Positions 1 to 5,305 of a stretch of DNA of 26,973 bases are shown here, one piece after another (the stretch's first letter is position 1; each line of letters starts with the position of its first letter). The position numbers and the translations under genes are program-made. The notes beneath the pieces were generated by a model that was not told where the DNA came from, did no database searches, and worked only from the letters and a program-made list of their open reading frames with translations. Source of the DNA: a virus; IMG/VR virus record IMGVR_UViG_3300018910_000021, positions 1 to 26,973 of that record, one strand, 5' to 3'.

Positions 1-516
1 ACCCAGGAGGGCGGCGTCGCCGTCGGCCACTGGGACATCATGAGCGAGGACTGGGGCGCCAACAACGACCTGCTCGGCTGGCACAAGTGGAAGCTGGGCT
101 GGCTGGACGCGACCCAGGTCGCCTGCGCCGCCCGTCCCGGCACCACCGAGCACACCCTCACCCCGCTCGCCCGCCCCGGCGGCCCGAAACTCGTCTTCGT
201 CCCCCTCGACCGCCGCACCGGCTACGCCGTCGAGCTGCGCACCCGCGAGGGCAACGACGAGGCGGTGTGCCGCCCCGGCATCCTCATCTACAAGGTCGAC
301 GCGACGGTGGACACCGGCCAGGGCCCGGTCACCGTCTACGACTCCCGCCGCGACAGCGGCGGCTGCACCCGCAGCCCCAACGTCCACGCCGAGCTCTCCG
401 ACGCGCCCTTCTCCCCCGGCGAGACCTTCAAGGACCCGCGGCACGGCATCCGCATATCGGTGGAGTCGGCGGACGAGGACGACGACGGGCACACGATCAG
501 AGTCACGAGAAGCTGA
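1..516 (+). CDS. M6-family secreted metalloprotease, C-terminal part (truncated by window edge)
   Basis: The reading frame is open from base 1, so the gene starts outside the window; the ATG at 40 is internal. The visible 171 residues begin with TQEGGVAVGHWDIMSEDWG. The GxWDIMS element followed by a WxKWKLGWLD stretch is typical of the region just downstream of the zinc site in M6 (immune inhibitor A-like) peptidases of Streptomyces. The HExxH zinc motif itself should lie upstream and is not seen. The rest looks like a beta-rich C-terminal domain with two or three cysteines, ending in an acidic patch (DEDDDG). These proteins are usually secreted. It is a host chromosomal gene that flanks the tRNA and lies outside the mobile element. 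Family assignment is from motif recognition only. Confidence 0.75.
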   Translation, partial: TQEGGVAVGHWDIMSEDWGANNDLLGWHKWKLGWLDATQVACAARPGTTEHTLTPLARPGGPKLVFVPLDRRTGYAVELRTREGNDEAVCRPGILIYKVDATVDTGQGPVTVYDSRRDSGGCTRSPNVHAELSDAPFSPGETFKDPRHGIRISVESADEDDDGHTIRVTRS

Positions 517-562
517 CGTCCCGCCCTCCCCCGCTCCGCCCACCCCCTGATCCGCCACCCGC

Positions 563-568
563 TACACT
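563..568 (+). promoter_or_regulatory. Possible -10 box for the tRNA-Arg gene
   Basis: TACACT lies about 40 bases before the tRNA and fits the actinomycete -10 consensus (TAnnnT). No convincing -35 box is visible at the usual distance, so this is a weak call. Confidence 0.3.
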
Positions 569-608
569 GGCCGCGGTGACGCAGGCCCCACGGCCCGCCC
601 ACACCACT

Positions 609-681
609 GCCTTCGTAGCTCAGGGGATAGAGCACCGCTCTCCTAAAGCGGGTGTCGCAGGTTCGAATCCTGCCGGGGGCA
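609..681 (+). tRNA. tRNA-Arg (anticodon CCU)
   Basis: A full cloverleaf can be folded. The acceptor stem is GCCTTCG (609-615) with CGGGGGC (674-680), including two G-T pairs. The anticodon stem is CCGCT (635-639) with AGCGG (647-651) around the loop CTCCTAA, which places anticodon CCT at 642-644. The T stem is GCAGG/CCTGC with loop TTCGAAT (662-668). Base 681 (A) is the discriminator and no CCA is encoded, as is common in actinomycetes. The tRNA reads AGG codons. It is intact and lies exactly where host-like sequence gives way to phage-like sequence, so it is the probable integration target of the element; tRNA 3' ends are the standard target of tyrosine integrases of AICEs and phages. Confidence 0.95.
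657..681. other. Probable left attachment site (attL) in the 3' end of tRNA-Arg
   Basis: Inference from context. Host-like sequence ends at the tRNA and mobile-element genes begin about 550 bases later. The T arm and acceptor end is the usual identity segment for actinomycete elements. The partner repeat (attR) is not present anywhere in this window and the exact core limits cannot be set from one side. Confidence 0.45.
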
Positions 682-698
682 CATCGCTGAACAGGACG

Positions 699-739
699 AA
701 GGCCCCGGAACTCCCAGGTCAGGGAGGGTCCGGGGCCTT
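699..739 (+). terminator. Intrinsic terminator after tRNA-Arg
   Basis: An 11-base perfect inverted repeat, AAGGCCCCGGA (699-709) and TCCGGGGCCTT (729-739), is followed by GTTTGTGTG. It probably ends the tRNA transcript. If the attachment core is inside the tRNA, this hairpin belongs to the element. Confidence 0.7.
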
Positions 740-765
740 GTTTGTGTGCTGGGCGCCCGAGCTGG

Positions 766-809
766 CTACAGGATGACTACACCCTCGCTACGCCCTCACT
801 ACGGGACTC
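766..809. repeat. Four consecutive 11-base units starting with CTAC
   Basis: CTAC occurs at 766, 777, 788 and 799, exactly 11 bases apart. The second and third units (CTACACCCTCG and CTACGCCCTCA) match at 9 of 11 positions; the first and fourth match mainly in CTAC. About one helical turn of spacing, within 130 bases of the tRNA, fits arm-type binding sites for an integrase or excisionase. The function is inferred. Confidence 0.45.
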
Positions 810-867
810 CGTCCCCTAAAAATCTCCTAAACGATCAACGCGTTTCCGCAGATGGGGCCAGACGTCA

Positions 868-903
868 GCAACCCCCGCACTCCTATCAGGAGGCGGGGGT
901 TGC
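868..903. terminator. Long hairpin, possible terminator
   Basis: GCAACCCCCGC (868-878) pairs with GCGGGGGTTGC (893-903). Inside this, CTCCT (880-884) pairs with AGGAG (888-892) around ATC, so nearly the whole element is paired. No T-run follows on either strand. It could stop transcription entering or leaving the element end, or be a recombination-site structure. Confidence 0.5.
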
Positions 904-1034
904 CTGTGCCGGGGGCGCCACCAGGAGGGGCCACCGTCCTGTGACACCCGGCACGTCGTGGGGCGCAGATGTTCGGACGCCGGACAACTCATGTCTAGCA
1001 GCGGCCATCTCCGCAGGTAATCACCCATTCGTGT

Positions 1035-1046
1035 GAACGTACGTTC
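1035..1046. promoter_or_regulatory. LexA (SOS) box candidate
   Basis: GAACGTACGTTC is a perfect 12-base palindrome matching the Gram-positive/actinobacterial LexA pattern GAAC-N4-GTTC; the right flank continues as GTTCGA. It lies about 200 bases before the XRE regulator gene, with no other gene between. It could tie element control to DNA damage. Confidence 0.5.
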
Positions 1047-1072
1047 GATTCACGACCATACCTGTACGCCTG

Positions 1073-1084
1073 TGGCATATGCCA
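1073..1084. promoter_or_regulatory. 12-base palindrome, candidate operator
   Basis: TGGCATATGCCA is a perfect palindrome extended by TGTGG and CCACA on its flanks. It lies between the LexA-like box and the XRE gene. Operator function is inferred from position only. Confidence 0.35.
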
Positions 1085-1186
1085 ACCACAGAGTTACCAA
1101 CCGGTGTGACTTCCGTGACGGCTCGACGGTTGCCCTGCCCATATGCCCGGAGATGACTGGGGCGCTCCACCGTAGACCGGAAAATG

Positions 1187-1201
1187 CCTGGTGTCACCAG
1201 G
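1187..1201. promoter_or_regulatory. 15-base palindrome upstream of the XRE gene, candidate operator
   Basis: CCTGGTG-T-CACCAGG is a perfect inverted repeat centred 43 bases before the ATG at 1238, a position suited to autoregulation by the XRE protein. No clear -10/-35 pair could be fixed around it. Confidence 0.45.
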
Positions 1202-1237
1202 CTGACATAGGTTCACGCAGGTCACAGCGTTGGTCGA

Positions 1238-1471
1238 ATGTCAGCAGACCTGCCCGATGACCAGCTCGACCGTGAAGTGCAGCGGATCGGCCAGCGCATC
1301 CGGGAGGTCCGCGAGCACAGGAAGCTCACCCAGGAGAAGGTGTTCCTCGCGGTGCCGATGAACCGGGCTCACTACCAGGACATCGAGGCGGGCCGGGCGA
1401 ATCCAACCCTGCGGACCCTGCTGCGCATCGCTCACGTCCTCGACGTTCCGCTCGCCGAGCTGGTGGGGTGA
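1238..1471 (+). CDS. Small XRE-family (Cro/CI-type) transcriptional regulator
   Basis: The 77-residue protein is essentially one HTH_3 domain: RIGQRIREVRE, then LTQEKVF, then the recognition segment and YQDIEAGRANPT, LRTLLRIAHVLDVPLAEL. These are the standard signatures of the XRE fold. It has no dimerisation or protease-like C-terminal domain, so unlike a classic CI repressor it cannot self-cleave. It may control lysogeny or excision, or be a Cro-like partner of a repressor encoded elsewhere. The ATG at 1238 has no good Shine-Dalgarno in front of it, so translation may be from a leaderless mRNA or weak. A palindrome lies directly upstream (1187-1201) and a convergent-end terminator directly after it. 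Confidence 0.85.
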   Translation: MSADLPDDQLDREVQRIGQRIREVREHRKLTQEKVFLAVPMNRAHYQDIEAGRANPTLRTLLRIAHVLDVPLAELVG

Positions 1472-1510
1472 GCGGCCCGTCCCCCACGGGGGCCCGGGGG
1501 CGGGCCGCTC
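1470..1510. terminator. Terminator between convergent XRE and zinc-finger genes
   Basis: GAGCGGCCCG (1470-1479) pairs with CGGGCCGCTC (1501-1510), and CCCCC-AC-GGGGG forms a second stem in the loop. The hairpin starts at the stop of the XRE gene and lies before the 3' end of the minus-strand gene, so it probably works both ways. Confidence 0.65.
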
Positions 1511-1551
1511 GTCGCAGCTGGCGCGGCCGGCGCGCACGCCAGATGCGAGTC

Positions 1552-1854
1552 TCATCGCGCGAGGTTGTAGAGAGCGCGGCTGTCCGAGCAGTACTCCCGG
1601 TGCGAGCAGCGGGCGCACGTCTTGATGTGCAGGCGGTACACCCGGGCGGCCTGGCGGGCGGCGCAGGGCTGGCAGGCGCGCGGCGTCCAGCGGTGCAGGT
1701 CGCCGCCGTGGGTGCTGAGCCGCGGGCCCAGGTGGAGGGTGGGCGGCTCGTCGCACCAGACGCACGTGAGGCCGTTGGCCTGCTCGGCCGTGATGCGGTC
1801 CGGTCGCGGTACGGGCAGCATGACGAGCGCGTCCGCGATGTCGGGGCGTGTCAC
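1552..1854 (-). CDS. Small cysteine-rich (zinc-finger-like) protein of unknown function
   Basis: The 100-residue protein starts at a GTG that overlaps the stop of the upstream gene (GTGA), so the two are translationally coupled. A longer upstream frame exists but is arginine/proline junk. Cysteine pairs are at residues 31/34 (CVWC), 61/64 (CQPC) and 80/83 (CARC), with C89 and nearby histidines (H76, H85). This suggests two zinc sites. The middle is basic (ARQAARVYRLHIKTC) and could bind nucleic acid. I recognise the general type as a small hypothetical protein common on Streptomyces mobile elements but know no function. Its place beside a GntR-type regulator argues for a role in element control rather than virion structure. 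Confidence 0.7.
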   Translation of the reverse strand: MTRPDIADALVMLPVPRPDRITAEQANGLTCVWCDEPPTLHLGPRLSTHGGDLHRWTPRACQPCAARQAARVYRLHIKTCARCSHREYCSDSRALYNLAR

Positions 1855-2048
1855 GGCTGGTCGGAGTACGGGGTGAGGTTGTACTTCACGCGGCACGGGG
1901 GGCAGGCGTACTGCGCGCCGCCCACTCCGGAGCCCTGCTCGACTACGTCGATGAGCCGCACGTCGTCGGCGAACCGTTGGTGCCACGAGCAGAAGCCGTA
2001 GCCGCGTGGGGTGTCGGTTGGGCTGGCGTGGTGCGTAGGCTCTGGCAT
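1851..2048 (-). CDS. Small CxxH/CxxC protein of unknown function
   Basis: The 65-residue protein has C20-SW-H23 and C49-PP-C52, a spacing that fits one zinc site. The ATG at 2048 is preceded by AAGGGAG at a good distance; an extension upstream lacks such a site. It is the first gene of a two-gene minus-strand operon: its stop overlaps the GTG of the next gene by GTGA. It is divergent from the GntR-type gene at 2199 and shares a 150-base control region with it that is full of repeats. No function is known to me. The pairing with a second cysteine-rich protein suggests the two products act together. Confidence 0.7.
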   Translation of the reverse strand: MPEPTHHASPTDTPRGYGFCSWHQRFADDVRLIDVVEQGSGVGGAQYACPPCRVKYNLTPYSDQP

Positions 2049-2109
2049 GTCGTCGCTCCCTTGTAGCGATGGCCACGCCCCCGGACCGGTCGCACGGTCG
2101 CGGGGGTCC

Positions 2110-2119
2110 TGCAATTGCA
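2110..2119. promoter_or_regulatory. 10-base palindrome in divergent control region
   Basis: TGCAATTGCA is a perfect palindrome 62 bases upstream of the minus-strand zinc-finger operon. Candidate operator; position is the only evidence. Confidence 0.3.
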
Positions 2120-2131
2120 CGCTACCCCTGC

Positions 2132-2158
2132 TTGTCAGGTGTTGTCAGGTGACGTCAC
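2132..2158. promoter_or_regulatory. Tandem 10-base direct repeats and overlapping palindrome, candidate GntR operator
   Basis: TTGTCAGGTG occurs twice head to tail (2132-2141 and 2142-2151). The second copy runs into GTGACGTCAC (2149-2158), a perfect 10-base palindrome. This compact cluster in the divergent promoter region is the most likely binding site for the GntR-type protein at 2199. Confidence 0.5.
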
Positions 2159-2178
2159 ACGACGAGAAGCATCGTCGT
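2159..2178. promoter_or_regulatory. Inverted repeat just before the GntR-type gene
   Basis: ACGACGA (2159-2165) and TCGTCGT (2172-2178) with a 6-base spacer end 20 bases before the ATG. This could be an operator or a 5'-leader hairpin. Confidence 0.4.
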
Positions 2179-2198
2179 AGCACACCTACGGTCGAAAT

Positions 2199-2444
2199 AT
2201 GACCCTCGACCTGGACGGGCCCGATCCGCTGTACGAGCAGATCGCACAGATCCTCGCGGCCCGGATCGCCGACGGCACCTACCCGCCGCGCCGCCGCATC
2301 CCGTCCGAGGCGGGCATCGTCGACGAGTTCGGGGTGTCCCGGCCCACCGCGCGAGCGGCCGTGCAGCTCCTCGCCGAGCGCGGCCTGGTCCACACCGTGC
2401 GAGGCAAGGGCACCTACGTAGTGGACACCCCACCCCAGACATGA
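2199..2444 (+). CDS. GntR-type winged-helix regulator without effector domain
   Basis: The 81-residue protein consists of a GntR N-terminal winged helix only. Motifs are PLYEQIAQILAARIADGTYPP, RRIPSEAGIVDEFGVSRPTARAAVQLL and the wing GLVHTVRGKGTYV. GntR proteins normally carry a ligand-binding C-terminal domain of over 130 residues, which is absent here. GntR-type repressors such as KorSA of pSAM2 control transfer and replication genes of AICEs, so a similar role is plausible, but this protein is much shorter. It is transcribed away from the zinc-finger operon, with repeats in the shared control region, and is followed directly by a strong terminator. There is no clear Shine-Dalgarno. Confidence 0.85.
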   Translation: MTLDLDGPDPLYEQIAQILAARIADGTYPPRRRIPSEAGIVDEFGVSRPTARAAVQLLAERGLVHTVRGKGTYVVDTPPQT

Positions 2445-2451
2445 CGAAAGC

Positions 2452-2479
2452 GCCCCCACCGCCCGAAGGCGGTGGGGGC
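2452..2479. terminator. Strong bidirectional terminator between GntR gene and lysis operon end
   Basis: A 12-base perfect stem, GCCCCCACCGCC (2452-2463) and GGCGGTGGGGGC (2468-2479), has the stable tetraloop CGAA. On the minus strand it is followed by GCTTTCGTC. It lies between the ends of convergent transcripts, so it should stop the long late operon as well as the GntR gene. Confidence 0.75.
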
Positions 2480-2541
2480 GGGGGCATGTGGATGGGGTGA
2501 GTCGTCCCGGGCCGGCCTCCCAGCACAGGGGGGCGGTTGAG

Positions 2542-2916
2542 TCACACTCCAGTTCGGTTGTACTCGTCGATCCGCTGGGGCGGGGGCGGGGGCTCTACGC
2601 CGTTCTGCCGCATCTGGCCGGTCAGCTCGGAGACGTACGAGGAGAACGCGCGGACGAGCGAGGTGAGGCTGTCGATGCGGCGCTCCTGCCGCTCGATCCG
2701 CCGCTCCAGCCCTTCCCGGATCTCCCGGAACGCGGCCAGATCCGCCGCCCGCTGCTGCGGCTCGGCTGCGGCCTCGGCCGCCGCGCGCTGGGCCTCGGCC
2801 GTCGTGCGCGCCGCTGCCTTCGTGGCCCGGGCCGCGAACAGGCCCGCGCCCAGCAAGGCGATGGCGCCGACGATGGAGCCGATGATCCCTGCTGCTACCC
2901 CCCACGCTCCGTTCAT
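2542..2916 (-). CDS. Lysis-cassette protein: N-terminal membrane anchor plus coiled coil
   Basis: The 124-residue protein starts at an ATG preceded by AAGAGGA and overlaps the stop of the upstream membrane protein (ATGA). Residues ~5-28 form one glycine/alanine/leucine-rich membrane segment. Residues ~30-95 are alanine, glutamate and arginine rich with heptad-like pattern (coiled coil), and the tail has a PPPPPQ run. It is the last gene of the late operon, directly after endolysin and holin. Position and build suggest a lysis accessory such as an antiholin or envelope-spanning factor; a general small phage membrane protein is equally possible. No family is recognised with certainty. Confidence 0.7.
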   Translation of the reverse strand: MNGAWGVAAGIIGSIVGAIALLGAGLFAARATKAAARTTAEAQRAAAEAAAEPQQRAADLAAFREIREGLERRIERQERRIDSLTSLVRAFSSYVSELTGQMRQNGVEPPPPPQRIDEYNRTGV

Positions 2917-3347
2917 CTGCGTCCTCTTCGTGGTGCGGTGTGGGGGACGGAGTGCTCGGGCACCGTCGCTATCCACATGATCAGGATGACGTGGCCGATC
3001 GCGTACCAGGCGGCGACCGCCAGCCCGCGCGGGTACTCGCCGGTCGCCGCGCCCCACAGGAACGCGAACCCCCACACGAACGGCGGCACCAGCGCGGCGA
3101 AGAAGCCGAGCCAGTCCCGGCCCACCCGCAGCCACGCGCACGCGAAGGTGATCGCCCCGCAGACGATCCACACCCAGGACCAGCAGCGGATGTCAGCGAC
3201 CCGGGTGAGCAGGCCGAGTCCAGCCGGGCGCGGCTCGGGCTGAAGTGCGTAGCCGAGCCCGAAGCAGATCTTGGCCAAGCCCAGGATGACCAGCGCTGTA
3301 CCGCGGCGGCCCAGACGAGCACTGAGCCGCCGGACCGCCGCGCGCAT
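2913..3347 (-). CDS. Four-helix membrane protein of the lysis cassette
   Basis: The 144-residue protein is coupled at both ends: its ATG overlaps the holin stop (TGATG) and its stop overlaps the next start (ATGA). About four hydrophobic segments can be seen: TALVILGLAKICFGLGYAL, WSWVWIVCGAITFACAWL, FFAALVPPFVWGFAFLWG and VAAWYAIGHVILIMWIA. The ends are arginine-rich. It could be a second holin, an antiholin or a pinholin-type regulator. The hydrophobic pattern and context are clear; the function is inferred. Confidence 0.7.
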   Translation of the reverse strand: MRAAVRRLSARLGRRGTALVILGLAKICFGLGYALQPEPRPAGLGLLTRVADIRCWSWVWIVCGAITFACAWLRVGRDWLGFFAALVPPFVWGFAFLWGAATGEYPRGLAVAAWYAIGHVILIMWIATVPEHSVPHTAPRRGRR

Positions 3348-3574
3348 CAGAGGTTCGCGCCCGGGCCACGCGGGGTGTGCTTGGCGGCCCAGCCTGACAC
3401 GAAGGTGATGCAGGCCGGGACCAGGGCGAGGACGAACGGCGCCAGGGCGGGCGGCATCCAGCCGACCAGCTCGGCATGATCCTGGACGGCCTCCAGTCCG
3501 GCGAGCAGTGCGGTGCTCCCCACATAGGTGCCGGCGGTCGCCGCGGTGACCTTCTTCTCGACGGGTGCAGCCAT
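3347..3574 (-). CDS. Phage holin
   Basis: The 75-residue protein starts at an ATG with an excellent AAGGAG site located in the gap just after the endolysin stop. It has a short basic N-terminus (MAAPVEKKV), a helix AATAGTYVGSTALLAGL, a charged turn around AVQDHAEL, a second helix PFVLALVPACITFVSGW and a basic tail (AAKHTPR). Two helices with a short loop and charged tails fit small class II holins, and this sequence type follows the amidase in many Streptomyces siphoviruses. It should permeabilise the membrane and let the amidase reach peptidoglycan. Confidence 0.82.
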   Translation of the reverse strand: MAAPVEKKVTAATAGTYVGSTALLAGLEAVQDHAELVGWMPPALAPFVLALVPACITFVSGWAAKHTPRGPGANL

Positions 3575-3577
3575 GGC

Positions 3578-4291
3578 TTACTCCTTCTTCTCCAGCGCGG
3601 TAACGCGCTTCTCCAGGGCGGTGAGCCGCTGCTCGACGGTGAGCGGCTTCGGGGCCGGGGTGGTGGGCGGCTTCGGCGCGGTGGGCGACCAGGACGCGGG
3701 GTGCTTCAGCCGCTCGGCGACACGCTCGCGGAACTTGTCCATGTCCACGCCCGCCGGGTCCGGCTTGCGGGGCTGCCACTCCTTGTGGCCTATGACCGAC
3801 GCGGCCTTCCACTTGTGGGCGCGGCAAAGGGCAGCCGACACCCGGACCATGGCCTCGACCTGGGCGGCGGGCCAGTCCTGTCCGCCACCGGTGTTGATCG
3901 CTTCGAAGCCGTAGAAGTGCCGATTGCCATCGGTGTTCGCCTCGTCGTCGACCGGCAGCGTGGTCTCCGCCACCACCGCGTCGTACACGTCGTCATCGCC
4001 CAGCCCGGCGTGGTTGGCGCGGCCGTAGCCGACGAGGTGCACGGTGCCCGCCCGGTCGATGACGCCGTGGCACAGCGGCCCGGTCAGCGTGCTGTGGCCC
4101 TTGCGGCACAGCTCGACCATGCCCTTCTCCGTGGAGTAGGGGCCGGTGTGGTGCTGCATGATCCCGTTGACCGGCCCCCACGGGCCCTTGTGGTTGCGGT
4201 TGTGGGTGCGCCAGTCGCCGACCTCGACGACCCGCACCCCCTCGGCGCGCAGCGCGGCAACGAACTGGGCGGCGGTCAGTGGTGTAGCCAT
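3578..4291 (-). CDS. Endolysin: N-acetylmuramoyl-L-alanine amidase (Amidase_2)
   Basis: The 237-residue protein cuts the amide bond between muramic acid and the peptide stem of peptidoglycan. Zinc-site signatures of the T7-lysozyme/PGRP fold are visible: MQHHTG (H47/H48), GHKEW (H169) and RKPDP (around D178), with the core segment FYGFEAINTG. A proline-rich linker (~199-216) is followed by a short leucine-zipper-like coiled coil (LTALEKRVTALEKK), which may oligomerise the enzyme in place of a separate wall-binding domain. I chose the ATG at 4291 because TGGAG precedes it; an in-frame ATG at 4306 lacks such a site. No signal peptide, consistent with the holin next to it. Confidence 0.92.
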   Translation of the reverse strand: MATPLTAAQFVAALRAEGVRVVEVGDWRTHNRNHKGPWGPVNGIMQHHTGPYSTEKGMVELCRKGHSTLTGPLCHGVIDRAGTVHLVGYGRANHAGLGDDDVYDAVVAETTLPVDDEANTDGNRHFYGFEAINTGGGQDWPAAQVEAMVRVSAALCRAHKWKAASVIGHKEWQPRKPDPAGVDMDKFRERVAERLKHPASWSPTAPKPPTTPAPKPLTVEQRLTALEKRVTALEKKE

Positions 4292-4313
4292 GCGGGCTCC
4301 AGACATGAAGAAG

Positions 4314-4336
4314 GCCCCGGCTGGCGGGCGCGGGGC
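4314..4336 (-). terminator. Weak hairpin between tail gene and endolysin
   Basis: GCCCCG (4314-4319) pairs with CGGGGC (4331-4336). On the minus strand it is followed by CTTCTTC. Possible partial terminator separating tail from lysis expression; low confidence because the stem is short. Confidence 0.3.
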
Positions 4337-4354
4337 GGAACGGGGTGGGGTGGG

Positions 4355-4852
4355 TCAGGACGCTGCTTCGTACATGAACGTCAGCCGGACCTGGTCGCCG
4401 GCGGCCAGGGTCTGGGGCGTGGTGGCGTTGAAGAAGGCGGCGCGGGTGTCGGTGCTCGTCGGCGGGAAGAAGGCGCTGCAGTTGGCGGCGCCGCTGCTGA
4501 TGACGGTCTGGCCGAGCCAGCGGGTGCTGCTGGTGAGCAGCTGCGCGTTGCCGACGACCGCGGCGCCGCCGCTGGCCGCCGTGAACGGCAGGCTCCAGTT
4601 GTAGGAGCCGGACCCGTAGGTGGTCGTCGAGCCGGTGGTCAGGTGGATGACCACGAACACGGTGCGGCCGATCTTCATGTAGCGGCCGACCAGCGTTCCG
4701 TTGCCGAGGCTGGGCGCGGTGCTCGATGTCCAGGTCGGCGTGTACGTCGTCCAGGCGGCGAACATGCTGTTGAACTGGTCGCGGATCTCCTGGTTCATGG
4801 TCGCCGCGCCGACGACCTCACCGACGACCCAGGTGCGGGGGGCGAACGTCAC
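4355..4852 (-). CDS. Minor tail / tail-tip protein
   Basis: The 165-residue protein starts at a GTG just after the previous stop. The N-terminus (APRTWVVGEVV, AATMNQEIRDQFN) is the characteristic start of a small tail protein found at the end of the tail module in many Streptomyces phages. It is followed by a threonine/serine-rich beta domain (YTPTWTSSTAPSLGNG, RYMKIGRTVFVVIHL) resembling tail-fibre tip or receptor-binding modules. It is probably exposed at the virion tip and could contact the host surface. The role is inferred from family resemblance and from its place between tail and lysis genes. Confidence 0.72.
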   Translation of the reverse strand: MTFAPRTWVVGEVVGAATMNQEIRDQFNSMFAAWTTYTPTWTSSTAPSLGNGTLVGRYMKIGRTVFVVIHLTTGSTTTYGSGSYNWSLPFTAASGGAAVVGNAQLLTSSTRWLGQTVISSGAANCSAFFPPTSTDTRAAFFNATTPQTLAAGDQVRLTFMYEAAS

Positions 4853-4856
4853 GGTG

Positions 4857-5294
4857 CTACACCTCGCTCAGCGGGCCCGGCTCGGGCACCGGTTCGGCCG
4901 GCGGCCGGTCGGGGTTGGCCGGGTCGTCCTCGTGCCACCAGTTCCGCAGGTACGGCTTGAGGTGCATCAGGCCGGCCTCCACAGCGTCGACGTCGTCGGG
5001 GAAGATCAGCAAGTTCCAGCCCCAGAGGCATTCGACGCACGCGTACCGCGGGTCCGCCGGGGAGACGACCTGCGCGGACCCGCACGAGGAGCAGTCGGCC
5101 ACCCATCGGTTCTGGTTGATGCGGGCGTAGTACGTCTCGCCGGTCTGGCCCTCGGGCGGGATGACGCGGCGGCCGGTGCGGGTCTCGTACCAGCGCCAGA
5201 CCAGCTCGGCCGGCGGAACGTCGGCCCAGGCGTCGGCGGGCATAGTGGGCGGCGGCAGGTAGAACGTCTCGGCCCGCAGGATTTCGATGGGCAC
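4857..5294 (-). CDS. Tail-region protein with a zinc-ribbon-like CxxC pair
   Basis: The 145-residue protein starts at a GTG with AAGGGG upstream, directly after the large minor tail protein. It carries CSSC (about residues 68-71) and CVEC (about 86-89), a spacing that fits one zinc-ribbon, between a tryptophan-rich N-terminal part (ELVWRWYETRTGRR) and an acidic, proline-rich C-terminal tail. I do not recognise a named family. Given its position it may be a minor tail component or a tail assembly factor. Confidence 0.7.
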   Translation of the reverse strand: MPIEILRAETFYLPPPTMPADAWADVPPAELVWRWYETRTGRRVIPPEGQTGETYYARINQNRWVADCSSCGSAQVVSPADPRYACVECLWGWNLLIFPDDVDAVEAGLMHLKPYLRNWWHEDDPANPDRPPAEPVPEPGPLSEV

Positions 5295-5305
5295 GGTGGC
5301 CCCTT

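Larger units (their letters stand above)
740..1237. other. Non-coding left-end region of the element (att arm / control region)
   Basis: No convincing gene is seen in these ~500 bases: reading frames on both strands have odd composition and no ribosome-binding site. The region is less GC-rich than its surroundings and holds a series of 11-base repeats, a hairpin, a LexA-like box and two palindromes, listed separately. It probably combines the attachment arm region with the control region for the small XRE regulator at its right end. Confidence 0.5.

Noticed and set aside
823-831. TCTCCTAAA repeated from the tRNA anticodon arm (639-647)
   Set aside because: Nine bases is too short to call a second attachment core; flanks do not match. 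Probably chance.
746-1036. Open frame in the non-coding left end
   Set aside because: No ribosome-binding site, no recognisable pattern, and it contains the hairpin and 11-base repeats.
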